DNA from: Erysipelotrichaceae bacterium
GTDB lineage: Bacteria > Bacillota_I > Bacilli_A > Erysipelotrichales > Coprobacillaceae
Assembly: GCA_018365815.1 (NCBI GenBank)
Contig: JAGZJH010000042.1
Span: 1 to 16,702, forward strand
Length of the DNA stretch: 16,702 nucleotides
Direction of reading: 5' to 3'
Positions 7,486 to 14,424 of the stretch are shown here, in pieces. Under the pieces are notes generated by a model. That model worked only from the letters and a program-made list of their open reading frames with translations. It searched no databases and was not told where the DNA came from. The translations under genes and the position numbers were made by a program. Each line of letters starts with the position of its first letter. Position 1 is the stretch's first letter.

Positions 7486-8229
7486 ATGGTAAAATTAATA
7501 GTTAATGCAGATGATTTTGGTTTATGTGAGTCAAATACTTTAGGAATTATTGAAGCTTATAAAAATGGAATTGTACGTTCTACAACGATGATGGCTAATC
7601 AACCTTATGCTAAGGAAGCAGCAAAGTTGATGAAAGAATATCCGGGACTTGGGGTAGGGTTACATTTAAACTTAACAGTCGGTACACCATTATGTAAAGA
7701 TTTAAAAACCATTGTAGATGAAAATGGACATTTTATTAATCAATTTAGTTATCAAAATAGAAAAGTTGATATTAATGAAATTAAAAAAGAATACCAAGCT
7801 CAAATGGATAAATTTATTGAACTGACAGGTCAGTTACCTACTCATATTGATCATCACCATAGTTATACTTTAATCCCTGAACAATTAGGTTTAATTAAAG
7901 CCTTAGCAGATCAATATGATTTACCAATGCGTGGAGGAATGGTATTTGAAAATGACTATGCTTATGAAAATGTTGAATTTATACAAAGTTTCTATGATAA
8001 TACAGCAACTTTAGATTGGTTTTTAGAAAATAAAGGTCAGTTAGATCAATATGAAATTGTGGAAATGATGTCGCACCCGGGATATGCGTTTTTAGATTTA
8101 TTTAATTGGACAAGTTATACTTGGCAACGTGTAAGAGAATTAACTGTATTAACAAACCCTAAAGTAAAAGACTATTTAAGTGAACATAACATTGAGTTAA
8201 TTAATTATACGCAAATTAAGAAAAAATAA
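7486..8229 (+). CDS. ChbG/YdjC-family carbohydrate deacetylase
   Basis: A 247-residue protein of the ChbG/HpnK (YdjC) family. These are metal-dependent, cytoplasmic deacetylases; ChbG removes an acetyl group from chitobiose or its phosphate so that it can be broken down. Visible motifs: VNADDFGLCESN at residues 6-17 with the metal-binding Asp pair, GLHLNLT near 60, the HIDHHHS histidine cluster at 120-126, and the late MSHPGY. Length is normal. The start has a strong GAGGAGG site. In many genomes the gene sits in a chitobiose or cellobiose PTS operon; here it stands alone, but two cellobiose-type IIB genes and a 6-phospho-glucosidase lie within 6 kb. Exact sugar substrate unknown. Confidence 0.88.
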   Translation: MVKLIVNADDFGLCESNTLGIIEAYKNGIVRSTTMMANQPYAKEAAKLMKEYPGLGVGLHLNLTVGTPLCKDLKTIVDENGHFINQFSYQNRKVDINEIKKEYQAQMDKFIELTGQLPTHIDHHHSYTLIPEQLGLIKALADQYDLPMRGGMVFENDYAYENVEFIQSFYDNTATLDWFLENKGQLDQYEIVEMMSHPGYAFLDLFNWTSYTWQRVRELTVLTNPKVKDYLSEHNIELINYTQIKKK

Positions 8230-8230
8230 T

Positions 8231-8285
8231 AAAAAAACAGGTAATATTCATGTAATCATTTAGACATGATATTACTTGTTTTTTT
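8231..8285 (+). terminator. Terminator of the ChbG-like gene
   Basis: A long hairpin: AACAGGTAATAT-type arm near 8236-8247 pairs with ATATTACTTGTT at 8269-8280, with an inner TCATGT/ACATGA stem. A-run before and seven T after make it look bidirectional. It overlaps the original stop codon of the convergent permease gene (8284-8286). Confidence 0.85.
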
Positions 8286-8376
8286 ATTCACTAATTTCCA
8301 TGTTTTGAGGTAATACTAAATTTAAAATAATAGCAACAATAAATACGACTGCGACACTATTACTCGCTAAAACTTC
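8284..8376 (-). pseudogene. Severed C-terminal helix of the NCS2 permease
   Basis: Directly after the TAA at 8379-8377 the same frame stays open for 30 more codons to a TAA at 8286-8284. It encodes a hydrophobic helix (SVAVVFIVAIILNLVLPQ) plus a short polar tail, as expected for the last transmembrane segment of an NCS2 transporter. No frameshift separates the parts. There is no start codon or ribosome binding site of its own, so it is untranslated unless the stop is read through. Confidence 0.82.
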
Positions 8377-9594
8377 TTAAACCATTTGAGGTAAAATAGC
8401 AAATATTTCTGGAACTTGTGTAAATCCAATTCCAATTCCTAATGATAATGCGATAATTGTAGTATTACGTTGATTAAATCCACAACGTGTAATCATTTGG
8501 ACCCCACTGACTACAATAGAACCAAACATCATAATTGTACAACCCCCAAGCACTGCATCGGGTAAAGTTGCAAACAATTTTCCAACGACTGGAAATAATC
8601 CTGCAATAATCATTAACATCGCACCGGTCATGATTGTGAAACGATTGACAACTTTAGTCATGGCAACTAAACCAACATTTTGAGAAAATGAAGTAATCGG
8701 TAAACACCCAAATAATCCTGAAACACTACTAATATACCCATCACAAGCAAGTGATCCTGAGATTTCTTCATCACTTACATCTCTTTTTAATCCGGTAACA
8801 GTTAAAGCTGAAGTATCTCCGATAGTTTCTGTTGCAGAAACTAAGAAAATCACCGCCACAGCAATCATTGAACTGATATTAAATTTAGGAACAAAAGGCA
8901 TAAATTGTGGTAATGCAATGACACCTGCTGAAAATACACCTGAAAAATCAACCATTCCCATTACAATGGCTAATATGTATCCTACAATCAATCCAAATAA
9001 TACAGATAATTGTTTCCAAAAAGACTTCGCTAATATGTTAAAGATTAAACAACTGACTAAAGTAACAGTTCCTAAAATTAAGTTTTCTTTAGAACCAAAG
9101 TTTTCAGCACCGCTACCCCCACCAAATGAAGTTGCGCCAACGTTAAGTAAAGAAAATCCAATGGCAGTTACTACTGAAGCTGCTACAACTGGTGAAACAA
9201 TTTTACGCCAATATTTCGCACATAAACCAAGTGTCCCTTCAAAAATTCCTCCGATTATAATTGCCCCAATAGCCGTTTCATAACCATAAGTCGCTCCGAC
9301 AAAGCATAGGATATTGACAAATGTGAAACTTACACCCATTACAATAGGTAATTTAGAACCGATTTTAAAAATCGGATAAAGTTGAATTAAAGTACCTACT
9401 CCCGCAATAAACATTGCATTTTGAATTAATACAGCAGTTTGATCTCCGCTTAATCCAGAAGCATTAGCTACAATAAAAATAGGTGCAATATTTGCAACAA
9501 ACATAGCTAAAACGTGTTGCATTCCAAAAGGAATGGCTTTTGATAAAGGAACTTTCCCCTCTAATTGATAGATATTTTCTACCTTACTATTCAT
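8377..9594 (-). CDS. NCS2 xanthine/uracil-type permease, truncated by a premature stop
   Basis: A 405-residue integral membrane nucleobase transporter of the NCS2/NAT family, moving a purine or pyrimidine base with a cation. Seen: the QHVLAMF motif in helix 1 (from residue 26), the Glu in SATETIGD (E256) in helix 8, and the NAT signature QNVGLVAMTK (residues 305-314). A Gln at the first signature position is typical of xanthine/urate carriers, Glu of uracil carriers, so a xanthine or related purine is favoured. The gene ends at TAA 8377, yet 30 further in-frame codons encode the last helix (see the tail at 8284-8376). An intact protein would have 436 residues. Loss of the last helix may impair the protein. 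An AGGGGTG site precedes the ATG. No purine riboswitch was seen upstream. Confidence 0.85.
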   Translation of the reverse strand: MNSKVENIYQLEGKVPLSKAIPFGMQHVLAMFVANIAPIFIVANASGLSGDQTAVLIQNAMFIAGVGTLIQLYPIFKIGSKLPIVMGVSFTFVNILCFVGATYGYETAIGAIIIGGIFEGTLGLCAKYWRKIVSPVVAASVVTAIGFSLLNVGATSFGGGSGAENFGSKENLILGTVTLVSCLIFNILAKSFWKQLSVLFGLIVGYILAIVMGMVDFSGVFSAGVIALPQFMPFVPKFNISSMIAVAVIFLVSATETIGDTSALTVTGLKRDVSDEEISGSLACDGYISSVSGLFGCLPITSFSQNVGLVAMTKVVNRFTIMTGAMLMIIAGLFPVVGKLFATLPDAVLGGCTIMMFGSIVVSGVQMITRCGFNQRNTTIIALSLGIGIGFTQVPEIFAILPQMV

Positions 9595-9629
9595 TAATTT
9601 ACACCCCTTATTTACAAATTAACGCCATT

Positions 9630-9658
9630 ATTCTACATTATTTTAATTTTTTTGTTAA
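9630..9658 (-). promoter_or_regulatory. Promoter of the NCS2 permease gene
   Basis: On the minus strand TTAACA at 9658-9653, a 17-base spacer and TAGAAT at 9635-9630. The leader would be only about 30 bases long, too short for a purine riboswitch. Confidence 0.65.
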
Positions 9659-9725
9659 GTCTATTATCATAATCTAATCATTTTATAATATTAAAATAAT
9701 AAAATATTCGTGTTTTATCGTTATT

Positions 9726-9816
9726 TTGACAGATGTTTAACTGTGTTTAAATTGAACCCCCTTACATTTTAAATAAAATGTAAACATTGTTTAAATGATG
9801 TTTAAAAGACTATAAA
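9726..9816 (+). promoter_or_regulatory. Operator-like array and promoter before the PTS IIB genes
   Basis: Four copies of TGTTTAA lie at 9734, 9744, 9788 and 9799, forming two pairs spaced 10 and 11 bases. Between the pairs is a perfect palindrome with 9-base arms and a 4-base centre at 9762-9783. A likely promoter is TTGTTT at 9787-9792, an 18-base spacer and TATAAA at 9811-9816, so the second pair lies in the promoter itself. A stray TTGACA at 9726-9731 has no -10 at the right distance. The arrangement suggests binding by a dedicated regulator. Confidence 0.5.
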
Positions 9817-9866
9817 TTTGTTAATGATAAGCATAAAATAACAAGTGTCAAAGGAGGAATGACAAA

Positions 9867-10166
9867 ATGAAAATTATGTTAACTTGTATGACTGGAGTTT
9901 CTAGTTCAAACTTTGCTAAAAAATTAGAAGAAGCAAGCCGTAATATTGGTATGAATTGTTCAGTAGAATCTACTACCGTTGCTAATTTAAAAAATAATTT
10001 AAATGGTGTAGATGTTGTATTAGTAGGACCACAATTAAAATATAAATTAAATGAAATTAAAGAAACAGTAAATCACCAATGTCCAGTAATGGAAATTCAA
10101 ACACAAGATTTTAATTTATTAGGTTGTAAAGATATTTTAAATCAAGTAAAAGAAGCAGTAAAATAA
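9867..10166 (+). CDS. PTS lactose/cellobiose-family IIB protein (first copy)
   Basis: A 99-residue stand-alone EIIB domain. In the cellobiose/lactose PTS the IIB protein takes phosphate from IIA on a Cys and hands it to the sugar bound by IIC. The active-site Cys is residue 7 in MLTCMTGVSSSNFAKK, the equivalent of the C-x-x-G-[MV]-S phosphate loop. VDVVLVGPQLKYKLNEI is the family's second signature. Length matches free IIBcel proteins (about 100). The start follows AAAGGAGGA closely. A paralogue lies 27 bases downstream (measured from stop to first ATG) and both share a transcript. No IIA or IIC gene is in the window, so it must use partners encoded elsewhere or serve regulation. Confidence 0.85.
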   Translation: MKIMLTCMTGVSSSNFAKKLEEASRNIGMNCSVESTTVANLKNNLNGVDVVLVGPQLKYKLNEIKETVNHQCPVMEIQTQDFNLLGCKDILNQVKEAVK

Positions 10167-10196
10167 CAGAAAAATAAAAGAAAGAGGGAATGAATG

Positions 10197-10511
10197 ATGT
10201 TAAAAATTATGTTAACTTGTGCGACAGGAGTTTCAAGTCGTAACTTTGCTCAAAAAATTGCTGAAGAAGCTAAATCAATGGGAATTGAAGCAGATGTTTA
10301 TTCATGTGCAGCTGATACTTTAAAAGAAGAAATTGGAAGTTTCGATGTATTATTAGTAGGACCACAAATGAAATATAAATTAAATGAAATTAATCAAATC
10401 ATTGATGGGAAATATCCAGTAGTAGAAATTGATACTTTAGATTTCAATATTCTTAAATGTAGAAAAATTGTTGAAGAAGCAATTGAAGCAGTAAATAATT
10501 TTAAAAAATAG
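10197..10511 (+). CDS. PTS lactose/cellobiose-family IIB protein (second copy)
   Basis: A 104-residue EIIB protein clearly paralogous to its upstream neighbour: MLKIMLTCATGVSSRNFAQK (active-site Cys8) and DVLLVGPQMKYKLNEINQI. The middle regions differ much more (SCAADTLKEEIGSFDV here), so the copies have diverged beyond a recent duplication. Adjacent ATGs at 10194 and 10197 are both possible. The GAGGGA site (10184-10189) sits 7 bases before 10197 but only 4 before 10194, and the alignment with the first copy also favours 10197. Role as for the first copy: phosphate transfer to a beta-glucoside type sugar. A strong terminator follows, so no IIC is in the operon. Confidence 0.85.
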   Translation: MLKIMLTCATGVSSRNFAQKIAEEAKSMGIEADVYSCAADTLKEEIGSFDVLLVGPQMKYKLNEINQIIDGKYPVVEIDTLDFNILKCRKIVEEAIEAVNNFKK

Positions 10512-10520
10512 TTTTAACTC

Positions 10521-10550
10521 ACTCGATAGTTTAGTCTATCGAGTTTTTTT
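10521..10550 (+). terminator. Terminator of the IIB pair
   Basis: ACTCGATAG at 10521-10529 pairs with CTATCGAGT at 10536-10544, followed by a run of T to 10550. Confidence 0.9.
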
Positions 10551-10556
10551 ACACAA

Positions 10557-10594
10557 TAAAATCCCCTTAAATGAATATTCAATTATAGGGGATT
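10557..10594 (-). terminator. Terminator of the Cys-rich protein gene
   Basis: On the minus strand AATCCCCT (10594-10587) pairs with AGGGGATT (10567-10560), then TTTTATT. The stop codon (10595-10593) overlaps the 5' arm. An inner TGAATATTCA palindrome may extend the hairpin. Confidence 0.75.
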
Positions 10595-11027
10595 ATTTAG
10601 AAAGATATTGTTGTATTTCAATATCGCTTAATTTTCGTATTTGTGTATGTTTAAATTCTGTGTATTTAGAATTAATAAATACAGGTTTGGAATTTAAACA
10701 TTTTTTATTCTTATTTTTTTGTAAATATAATTGTAACTCTTCATCGCTCGCAATAATTTTATAAGATATTCTTCCATTTTCGTTGACTATTTCATAAATA
10801 CCACAACATTTTTTCATTGTATAATCTGCTGTTCGTAAATACATTTTTGCTATTTCTAATGTTTTAAAAGGAAAATTCCATCGTTGTAATCCTCGTTTGG
10901 GATCATGTTCAATACATATACATCGTCCACAAGTTCCACAAATATATTGGGTGTGATGAGTTAAACAATGAACCGGATTTAATAAAGGCGTTGCTTTATT
11001 ATCATCAACATAACATTCAATACACAT
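10593..11027 (-). CDS. Cys-rich, probably zinc-binding protein of unknown function
   Basis: A 144-residue cytoplasmic protein that I cannot assign to a named family. The N-terminal 41 residues hold C2, C5, H20, C21, H24, H25, C30, C33, C36, C38 and H41, including CGTCGRCIC, enough ligands for two zinc or other metal sites. A middle part follows (GLQRWNFPFKTLEIAKMYLRTADY, then KKCCGIYEI), with a basic Lys-rich stretch near 103-110 and a polar C-terminus. No signal peptide or membrane segment. An upstream TTG at 11048 would extend it by 7 residues, but the AAGGTGAG ribosome binding site lies inside that extension and points to ATG 11027. It is transcribed alone, divergently from the DegV gene, with its own promoter and terminator. 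A rubredoxin-like or zinc-ribbon nucleic-acid-binding role is only a guess. Confidence 0.78.
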   Translation of the reverse strand: MCIECYVDDNKATPLLNPVHCLTHHTQYICGTCGRCICIEHDPKRGLQRWNFPFKTLEIAKMYLRTADYTMKKCCGIYEIVNENGRISYKIIASDEELQLYLQKNKNKKCLNSKPVFINSKYTEFKHTQIRKLSDIEIQQYLSK

Positions 11028-11064
11028 CTTAATCTCACCTTCTAACAATTTTTAATATTTGATT

Positions 11065-11073
11065 ATTATATCA
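11065..11073 (-). promoter_or_regulatory. Promoter of the Cys-rich protein gene
   Basis: Minus-strand extended -10: TGA at 11073-11071 and a perfect TATAAT at 11070-11065, about 37 bases before the ATG at 11027. The -35 is poor. Confidence 0.6.
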
Positions 11074-11135
11074 TAAGTAGAGCATTATTTATAACGTTTC
11101 TTTACTCATGGAGCATTTAATATGTTAAAAATTAG

Positions 11136-11163
11136 TTGACACTTCAAAGTATTATTGTATAAT
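11136..11163 (+). promoter_or_regulatory. Promoter of the DegV gene
   Basis: Both hexamers are perfect: TTGACA at 11136-11141 and TATAAT at 11158-11163, separated by 16 bases. It should be strong unless repressed; the inverted repeats across it suggest that it is. Confidence 0.85.
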
Positions 11164-11199
11164 AACATTAAATACTTTGAAGTTAAAAGTATTTAATGT
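11141..11199 (+). repeat. Two overlapping inverted repeats at the DegV promoter
   Basis: Repeat 1: 13 bases at 11141-11153 are the exact reverse complement of 11171-11183 (core CTTCAAAGTATT), with the -10 in the gap. Repeat 2: 14 bases at 11165-11178 are the exact reverse complement of 11186-11199 with a 7-base gap. The shared block AATACTTT (11171-11178) can pair with either AAAGTATT copy (11146-11153 or 11186-11193). The first repeat covers the promoter, the second lies around and after the start of transcription, so this looks like a double operator. Confidence 0.75.
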
Positions 11200-11219
11200 A
11201 AGTAAGTGAGGATATTGTC

Positions 11220-12059
11220 ATGATAAAAATTATAACTGATACAGCTTCTGATTTACCTATTGAATTAGCGAAACAACAAGGAATTATTGTAGTTCCTTTA
11301 AAAGTCAATTTTGAGGGACAAGAGTATTTAGATCGTTATACATTAGAAGTTAATGATTTTTATAATAAATTGGTTCATTGTGAAACATTACCAACCACTT
11401 CTCAACCTTCGCCAAATGATTTTTTAAAGCATATTGAAAAAGCAAAGGAAAATAATGACGAAGTGATTATGATTTTACTTTCAAGTCAGTTAAGTGGAAC
11501 TTATCAAAGTGCAATGCTTGCTAAAGAAATGAGCGGGTATGATAAAGTTTATGTGATTGATAGTTTACAAGCGACTTTAGGGTTGCAATTTTTGGTTAAT
11601 GAAGCTGTTCGTTTAAAAAATAGTGGAAACAGTGTTGAAAAAATCGTTGAAGCGATTGAAGTATTAAAACATCAAGTTAAAGTCATTGGAGTAGTGGATA
11701 CTTTAGAATATCTTGTTAAAGGGGGGAGATTATCTAAAACAAGTGGAATAGCAGGTAATTTACTAAAAATTAAACCAATTTTAACTTTAAAAGAGGGGAA
11801 AATAGAAGTATTGTCTAAAGCAAGAGGAATGTTTAAAGCAACAAATGAAATTGCTAAAATCATTAGTGAAAGCAGAGGGATTGATTTAGCTTATCCGGTG
11901 TATATTGGTTATACAGGTAGTGATGAGGGAAATGAGAAGTTTGTATGTATATTACAAGGTGAATGTTGTTTTAAGGAGTATCAAAGTTATATTGTCGGTT
12001 CAACAATTGGTACTCATATTGGACCGGGGGCTAAAGTGATTGTTTATAAAAGTAAATAA
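11220..12059 (+). CDS. DegV-family fatty-acid-binding protein
   Basis: A 279-residue DegV protein, the family that includes FakB, the fatty-acid carrier of the FakAB fatty-acid kinase. FakB holds an exogenous fatty acid while FakA phosphorylates it, feeding acyl-phosphate into phospholipid synthesis. Seen: KIITDTASDLP at residues 3-13, TTSQPSP at 59-65, LLSSQLSGTYQSA at 86-98, VVDTLEYLVKGGRL in the middle and RGMFKA later, all expected around the acyl and phosphate-binding pocket. Length (about 280) is normal. Start ATG 11220 follows a GTGAGGA site. No FakA gene lies beside it. Its promoter is covered by inverted repeats, which fits control by lipid state, but that link is inference. Confidence 0.92.
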   Translation: MIKIITDTASDLPIELAKQQGIIVVPLKVNFEGQEYLDRYTLEVNDFYNKLVHCETLPTTSQPSPNDFLKHIEKAKENNDEVIMILLSSQLSGTYQSAMLAKEMSGYDKVYVIDSLQATLGLQFLVNEAVRLKNSGNSVEKIVEAIEVLKHQVKVIGVVDTLEYLVKGGRLSKTSGIAGNLLKIKPILTLKEGKIEVLSKARGMFKATNEIAKIISESRGIDLAYPVYIGYTGSDEGNEKFVCILQGECCFKEYQSYIVGSTIGTHIGPGAKVIVYKSK

Positions 12060-12071
12060 ATGGTAATGAAA

Positions 12072-12132
12072 AGAGAAATCTTAAACAAACTGTAACATGG
12101 ACAGTGTAGTTAAGAATTTCTCTCTTTTTTTT
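12072..12132 (+). terminator. Bidirectional terminator between the DegV and GH1 genes
   Basis: AGAGAAATCTTAA from 12072 pairs with TTAAGAATTTCTCT ending near 12123 (one bulge). An inner ACTGT/ACAGT stem extends it, and eight T follow on the plus strand. The reverse reading has a shorter T run (TTTTC), so it may also stop the convergent GH1 transcript. Confidence 0.82.
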
Positions 12133-12134
12133 AA

Positions 12135-13580
12135 TTATAAACTTAAATCTTCTCCACAAGTGGCAATGACTTTTTTATACCATCCAAAAGATTTTTTCTT
12201 CGTACGTTTTAAAGTTCCGTTTCCTTTATCATCCATATCTACATGAACAAAGCCATAACGTTTTTTCATTTCTCCGGTACTTAATGAAACTAAATCAATA
12301 CACCCCCACATTGTATAACCTAAACAAGGAATTTTATCAATGCAAACTGCTTTTTTCATTTCTTCGATATGATTGGCTAGATATTGAATACGATAATTAT
12401 CGTTGATTTCATTGTTTTCATCAAATTCATCAACTGCACCAAGGCCATTTTCAACAACGAATAAAGGTTTTTGATAGCGATCATATAATTCATTTAAAAC
12501 ATACCTTAATCCTTTAGGATCAATTGGCCAACCCCAAGGTGTTGTTTCTAAATAAGGATTAGGATCACCACCCATAATATCAATTTTAGTATTTTGACTG
12601 ACTGTTGTGGAACGATAGTAACTAAAAGTGATATAATCTAAAGTATATTGTTTTAAAATTTCGTCATCACCAACTTCTTTTTTGATGACAACTTTTTTTT
12701 CTTTAAAAATTTCTTCGCTATAATTTGGATAATATCCTCTTGTCATGACATCACAGAAAAATAGTGATTGTCGTCTTGCTGACATGGCTTTAAAAATATC
12801 ATCAGGGTGACAAGTAGCAGGATAAATCGCACTTAAAGCATACATTGTTCCAAACATAGAACCGGGCATCATTTCATGTCCCATTTTGATCGCTAAAGCA
12901 CTGGCGATAAAAATATGATGCATGGCTTGGTAATGAGTTTGATCATCAGCACTATGTGTTCCAATCATTGAATAGCCACGTACGGCATTAAGTTCGTTAA
13001 ATGTTAGCCAGTATTTTACTTTTCCTTTTAAACGAGTAAAAAGTGCTTCACATAAATTTAAGTAACATTCAATTGTATATCGACTAGACCACCCATCATA
13101 AGTATCGGCTAAGTGAGCAGGTATTTCATCATGACAAATTGTAATTAAAGGTTCAATGTTGTATTTTAAAAGTTCATCAACAACATTTTCATAAAAATCT
13201 AATCCGGCAGTGTTGACTTCACCCTCACCAGTTGGGAAAATTCTACTCCAGCAAATTGAAAAACGATAAGTGGTAAATCCCATTTCAGCCATTAATGCAA
13301 TGTCTTCTTTATAATGATGGTAAAAATCTACAGCTTGATGACTGGGATAATATTGATTTTCATGAAACCATGCCACAGAACCCTCAGGTAAACTGGTTTT
13401 ATTTTCAACAGTGGTGAGTGTTCCGTCTTTTAATTTAATGGTAATTTGACGAGGTTTTTCATAAGAACCATCAGTGACATAATCTGTCGTTAAAGTTCCT
13501 CGACCTCCTTCATTAAATCCACCTTCATATTGAAAATCGGCAGTTGCACCGCCCCATAAAAATTCTTTTGGAAATTTCAT
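12135..13580 (-). CDS. GH1 6-phospho-beta-glucosidase
   Basis: A 481-residue glycoside hydrolase family 1 enzyme. 6-Phospho-beta-glucosidases split the phosphorylated beta-glucoside delivered by a PTS into glucose 6-phosphate and the aglycone, in the cytoplasm. Catalytic residues are seen: acid/base Glu in LTFNEL (about residue 196) and nucleophile Glu in VVENGLG (about 377). The late SLSTGEMKKRYGFVHVD carries the Ser, Lys and Tyr that bind the sugar phosphate in phospho-specific members. MKFPKEFLWGGATAD is the usual N-terminus. Two ATGs occur: the one at 13586 sits one base from the GAGAGGTG site, while 13580 is 7 bases away and matches the family start, so 13580 is chosen. The cap CHDEIPAHLADTYDGW is somewhat unusual at the usual HW/HYD position. 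The divergent RpiR regulator is broken. Confidence 0.88.
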   Translation of the reverse strand: MKFPKEFLWGGATADFQYEGGFNEGGRGTLTTDYVTDGSYEKPRQITIKLKDGTLTTVENKTSLPEGSVAWFHENQYYPSHQAVDFYHHYKEDIALMAEMGFTTYRFSICWSRIFPTGEGEVNTAGLDFYENVVDELLKYNIEPLITICHDEIPAHLADTYDGWSSRYTIECYLNLCEALFTRLKGKVKYWLTFNELNAVRGYSMIGTHSADDQTHYQAMHHIFIASALAIKMGHEMMPGSMFGTMYALSAIYPATCHPDDIFKAMSARRQSLFFCDVMTRGYYPNYSEEIFKEKKVVIKKEVGDDEILKQYTLDYITFSYYRSTTVSQNTKIDIMGGDPNPYLETTPWGWPIDPKGLRYVLNELYDRYQKPLFVVENGLGAVDEFDENNEINDNYRIQYLANHIEEMKKAVCIDKIPCLGYTMWGCIDLVSLSTGEMKKRYGFVHVDMDDKGNGTLKRTKKKSFGWYKKVIATCGEDLSL

Positions 13581-13617
13581 TTTCATGCACCTCTCATTTA
13601 TTTATATTTCTCAAGCA

Positions 13618-13626
13618 TGTTATAAT
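13618..13626 (+). promoter_or_regulatory. Promoter of the RpiR pseudogene
   Basis: Extended -10: TGT at 13618-13620 with a perfect TATAAT at 13621-13626. The GGGAGG site follows at 13632-13637, so the leader would be only about 12 bases long. Confidence 0.55.
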
Positions 13627-13644
13627 AATTAGGGAGGACTAAGT

Positions 13645-14424
13645 ATGGATCGATTATTAACAATATTACTTGGAATTATACAATCTGAACCTAATAATTC
13701 TATTGACTGTATCCTTGCGACTTACTTATTACAACATATACAAGATATTCATTCGATTACGACAGATGATTTAGCGTTACATACAAAGTTTCAAAATCTT
13801 CAATTAGTCGATTTTGTCGCAAAATTGGTTTAAACAACTTTTATGAATTAAGAGAAATGATACGTATGTATGATTCATCATTAGAAAAATTTAACTTCTT
13901 TCCAATTTCTAAACATACTTCACTTTCTAAAAAATACATTGAAACAGTCAGTCAGCATATCTTAAACTTATGTGATAGCTTAGATTTTTCGATGATTAAT
14001 GAACTTGTTGATGATTTAATGGCTTATGAAAATGTAATTATTGTGGGAAGTTTGCAAGCCAACACATTGCCCATAACCTGCAACTTAACTTATTTTCATG
14101 TCATAAACTTGTTCAAAGTAAAGTTAAGTTTTCACAATTACGTCAACTGATAGAAGAAGCAAATCACAATACTTTAATTATCACATTTTCAACTAAAGGA
14201 AGTTTTTTTAGACGAATGTTTCTTCAAAATCGACGTTTATTAAAGAAAGACCGACCTAAAATTATTTGATTAGTGAGAATAAAAATATGGCTTTATCTCC
14301 TTATATCGATCGATTAATTTATGTCGATGCGCCATCTGATTTTTCAAGTGGCACATTTCAATTAGACGTTGTGGCTAATTTAATTGATTTAAACTTCTGT
14401 GAACGAATGAAATCTAATGATTGA
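13645..14424 (+). pseudogene. RpiR/MurR-family regulator broken by three 1-base losses
   Basis: Read across three frames the segment rebuilds a complete 260-residue RpiR-type regulator: an N-terminal HTH domain and a sugar-isomerase (SIS) domain that senses a phosphosugar. Frame 1 runs from ATG 13645 to the AAA run at 13785-13787. Adding one A there gives KVSKSSISRFCRKIGLNNFYELREM, a textbook RpiR recognition helix. Near 14056 another added A turns ...GSLQ into SQHIAHNLQLNLFSCHKL. Near 14264-14267 an added T gives PKIILISENKNMALSPYIDRLIYV, and the frame then ends at TGA 14422-14424. All three losses are single bases in A or T runs. It lies divergently next to the GH1 gene, the typical place for its local regulator. 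An internal ATG at 13857 opens a 97-codon piece that is not a real gene. Confidence 0.88.

Noticed and set aside
8918..9283. Plus-strand 121-codon frame within the permease gene
   Set aside because: Antisense of membrane-protein codons; no ribosome binding site, low-complexity composition.
9595..9720. Purine riboswitch upstream of the NCS2 permease
   Set aside because: None of the conserved junction sequences is visible and the leader from the mapped promoter is only about 30 bases.
9762..9794. Catabolite response element before the IIB genes
   Set aside because: TGTAAACATTGTTT resembles half a cre but lacks the central CG and the second half-site.
9867..12059. A new multi-gene defence or biosynthetic system around the IIB, Cys-rich and DegV genes
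   Set aside because: Each gene has its own promoter and terminator and belongs to, or resembles, ordinary metabolic or unknown single-gene units; no nuclease, effector or modification genes are present.
13857..14150. Separate 97-codon gene after the first rpiR fragment
   Set aside because: It is the middle part of the same RpiR protein; joining the three frames rebuilds the full family sequence.
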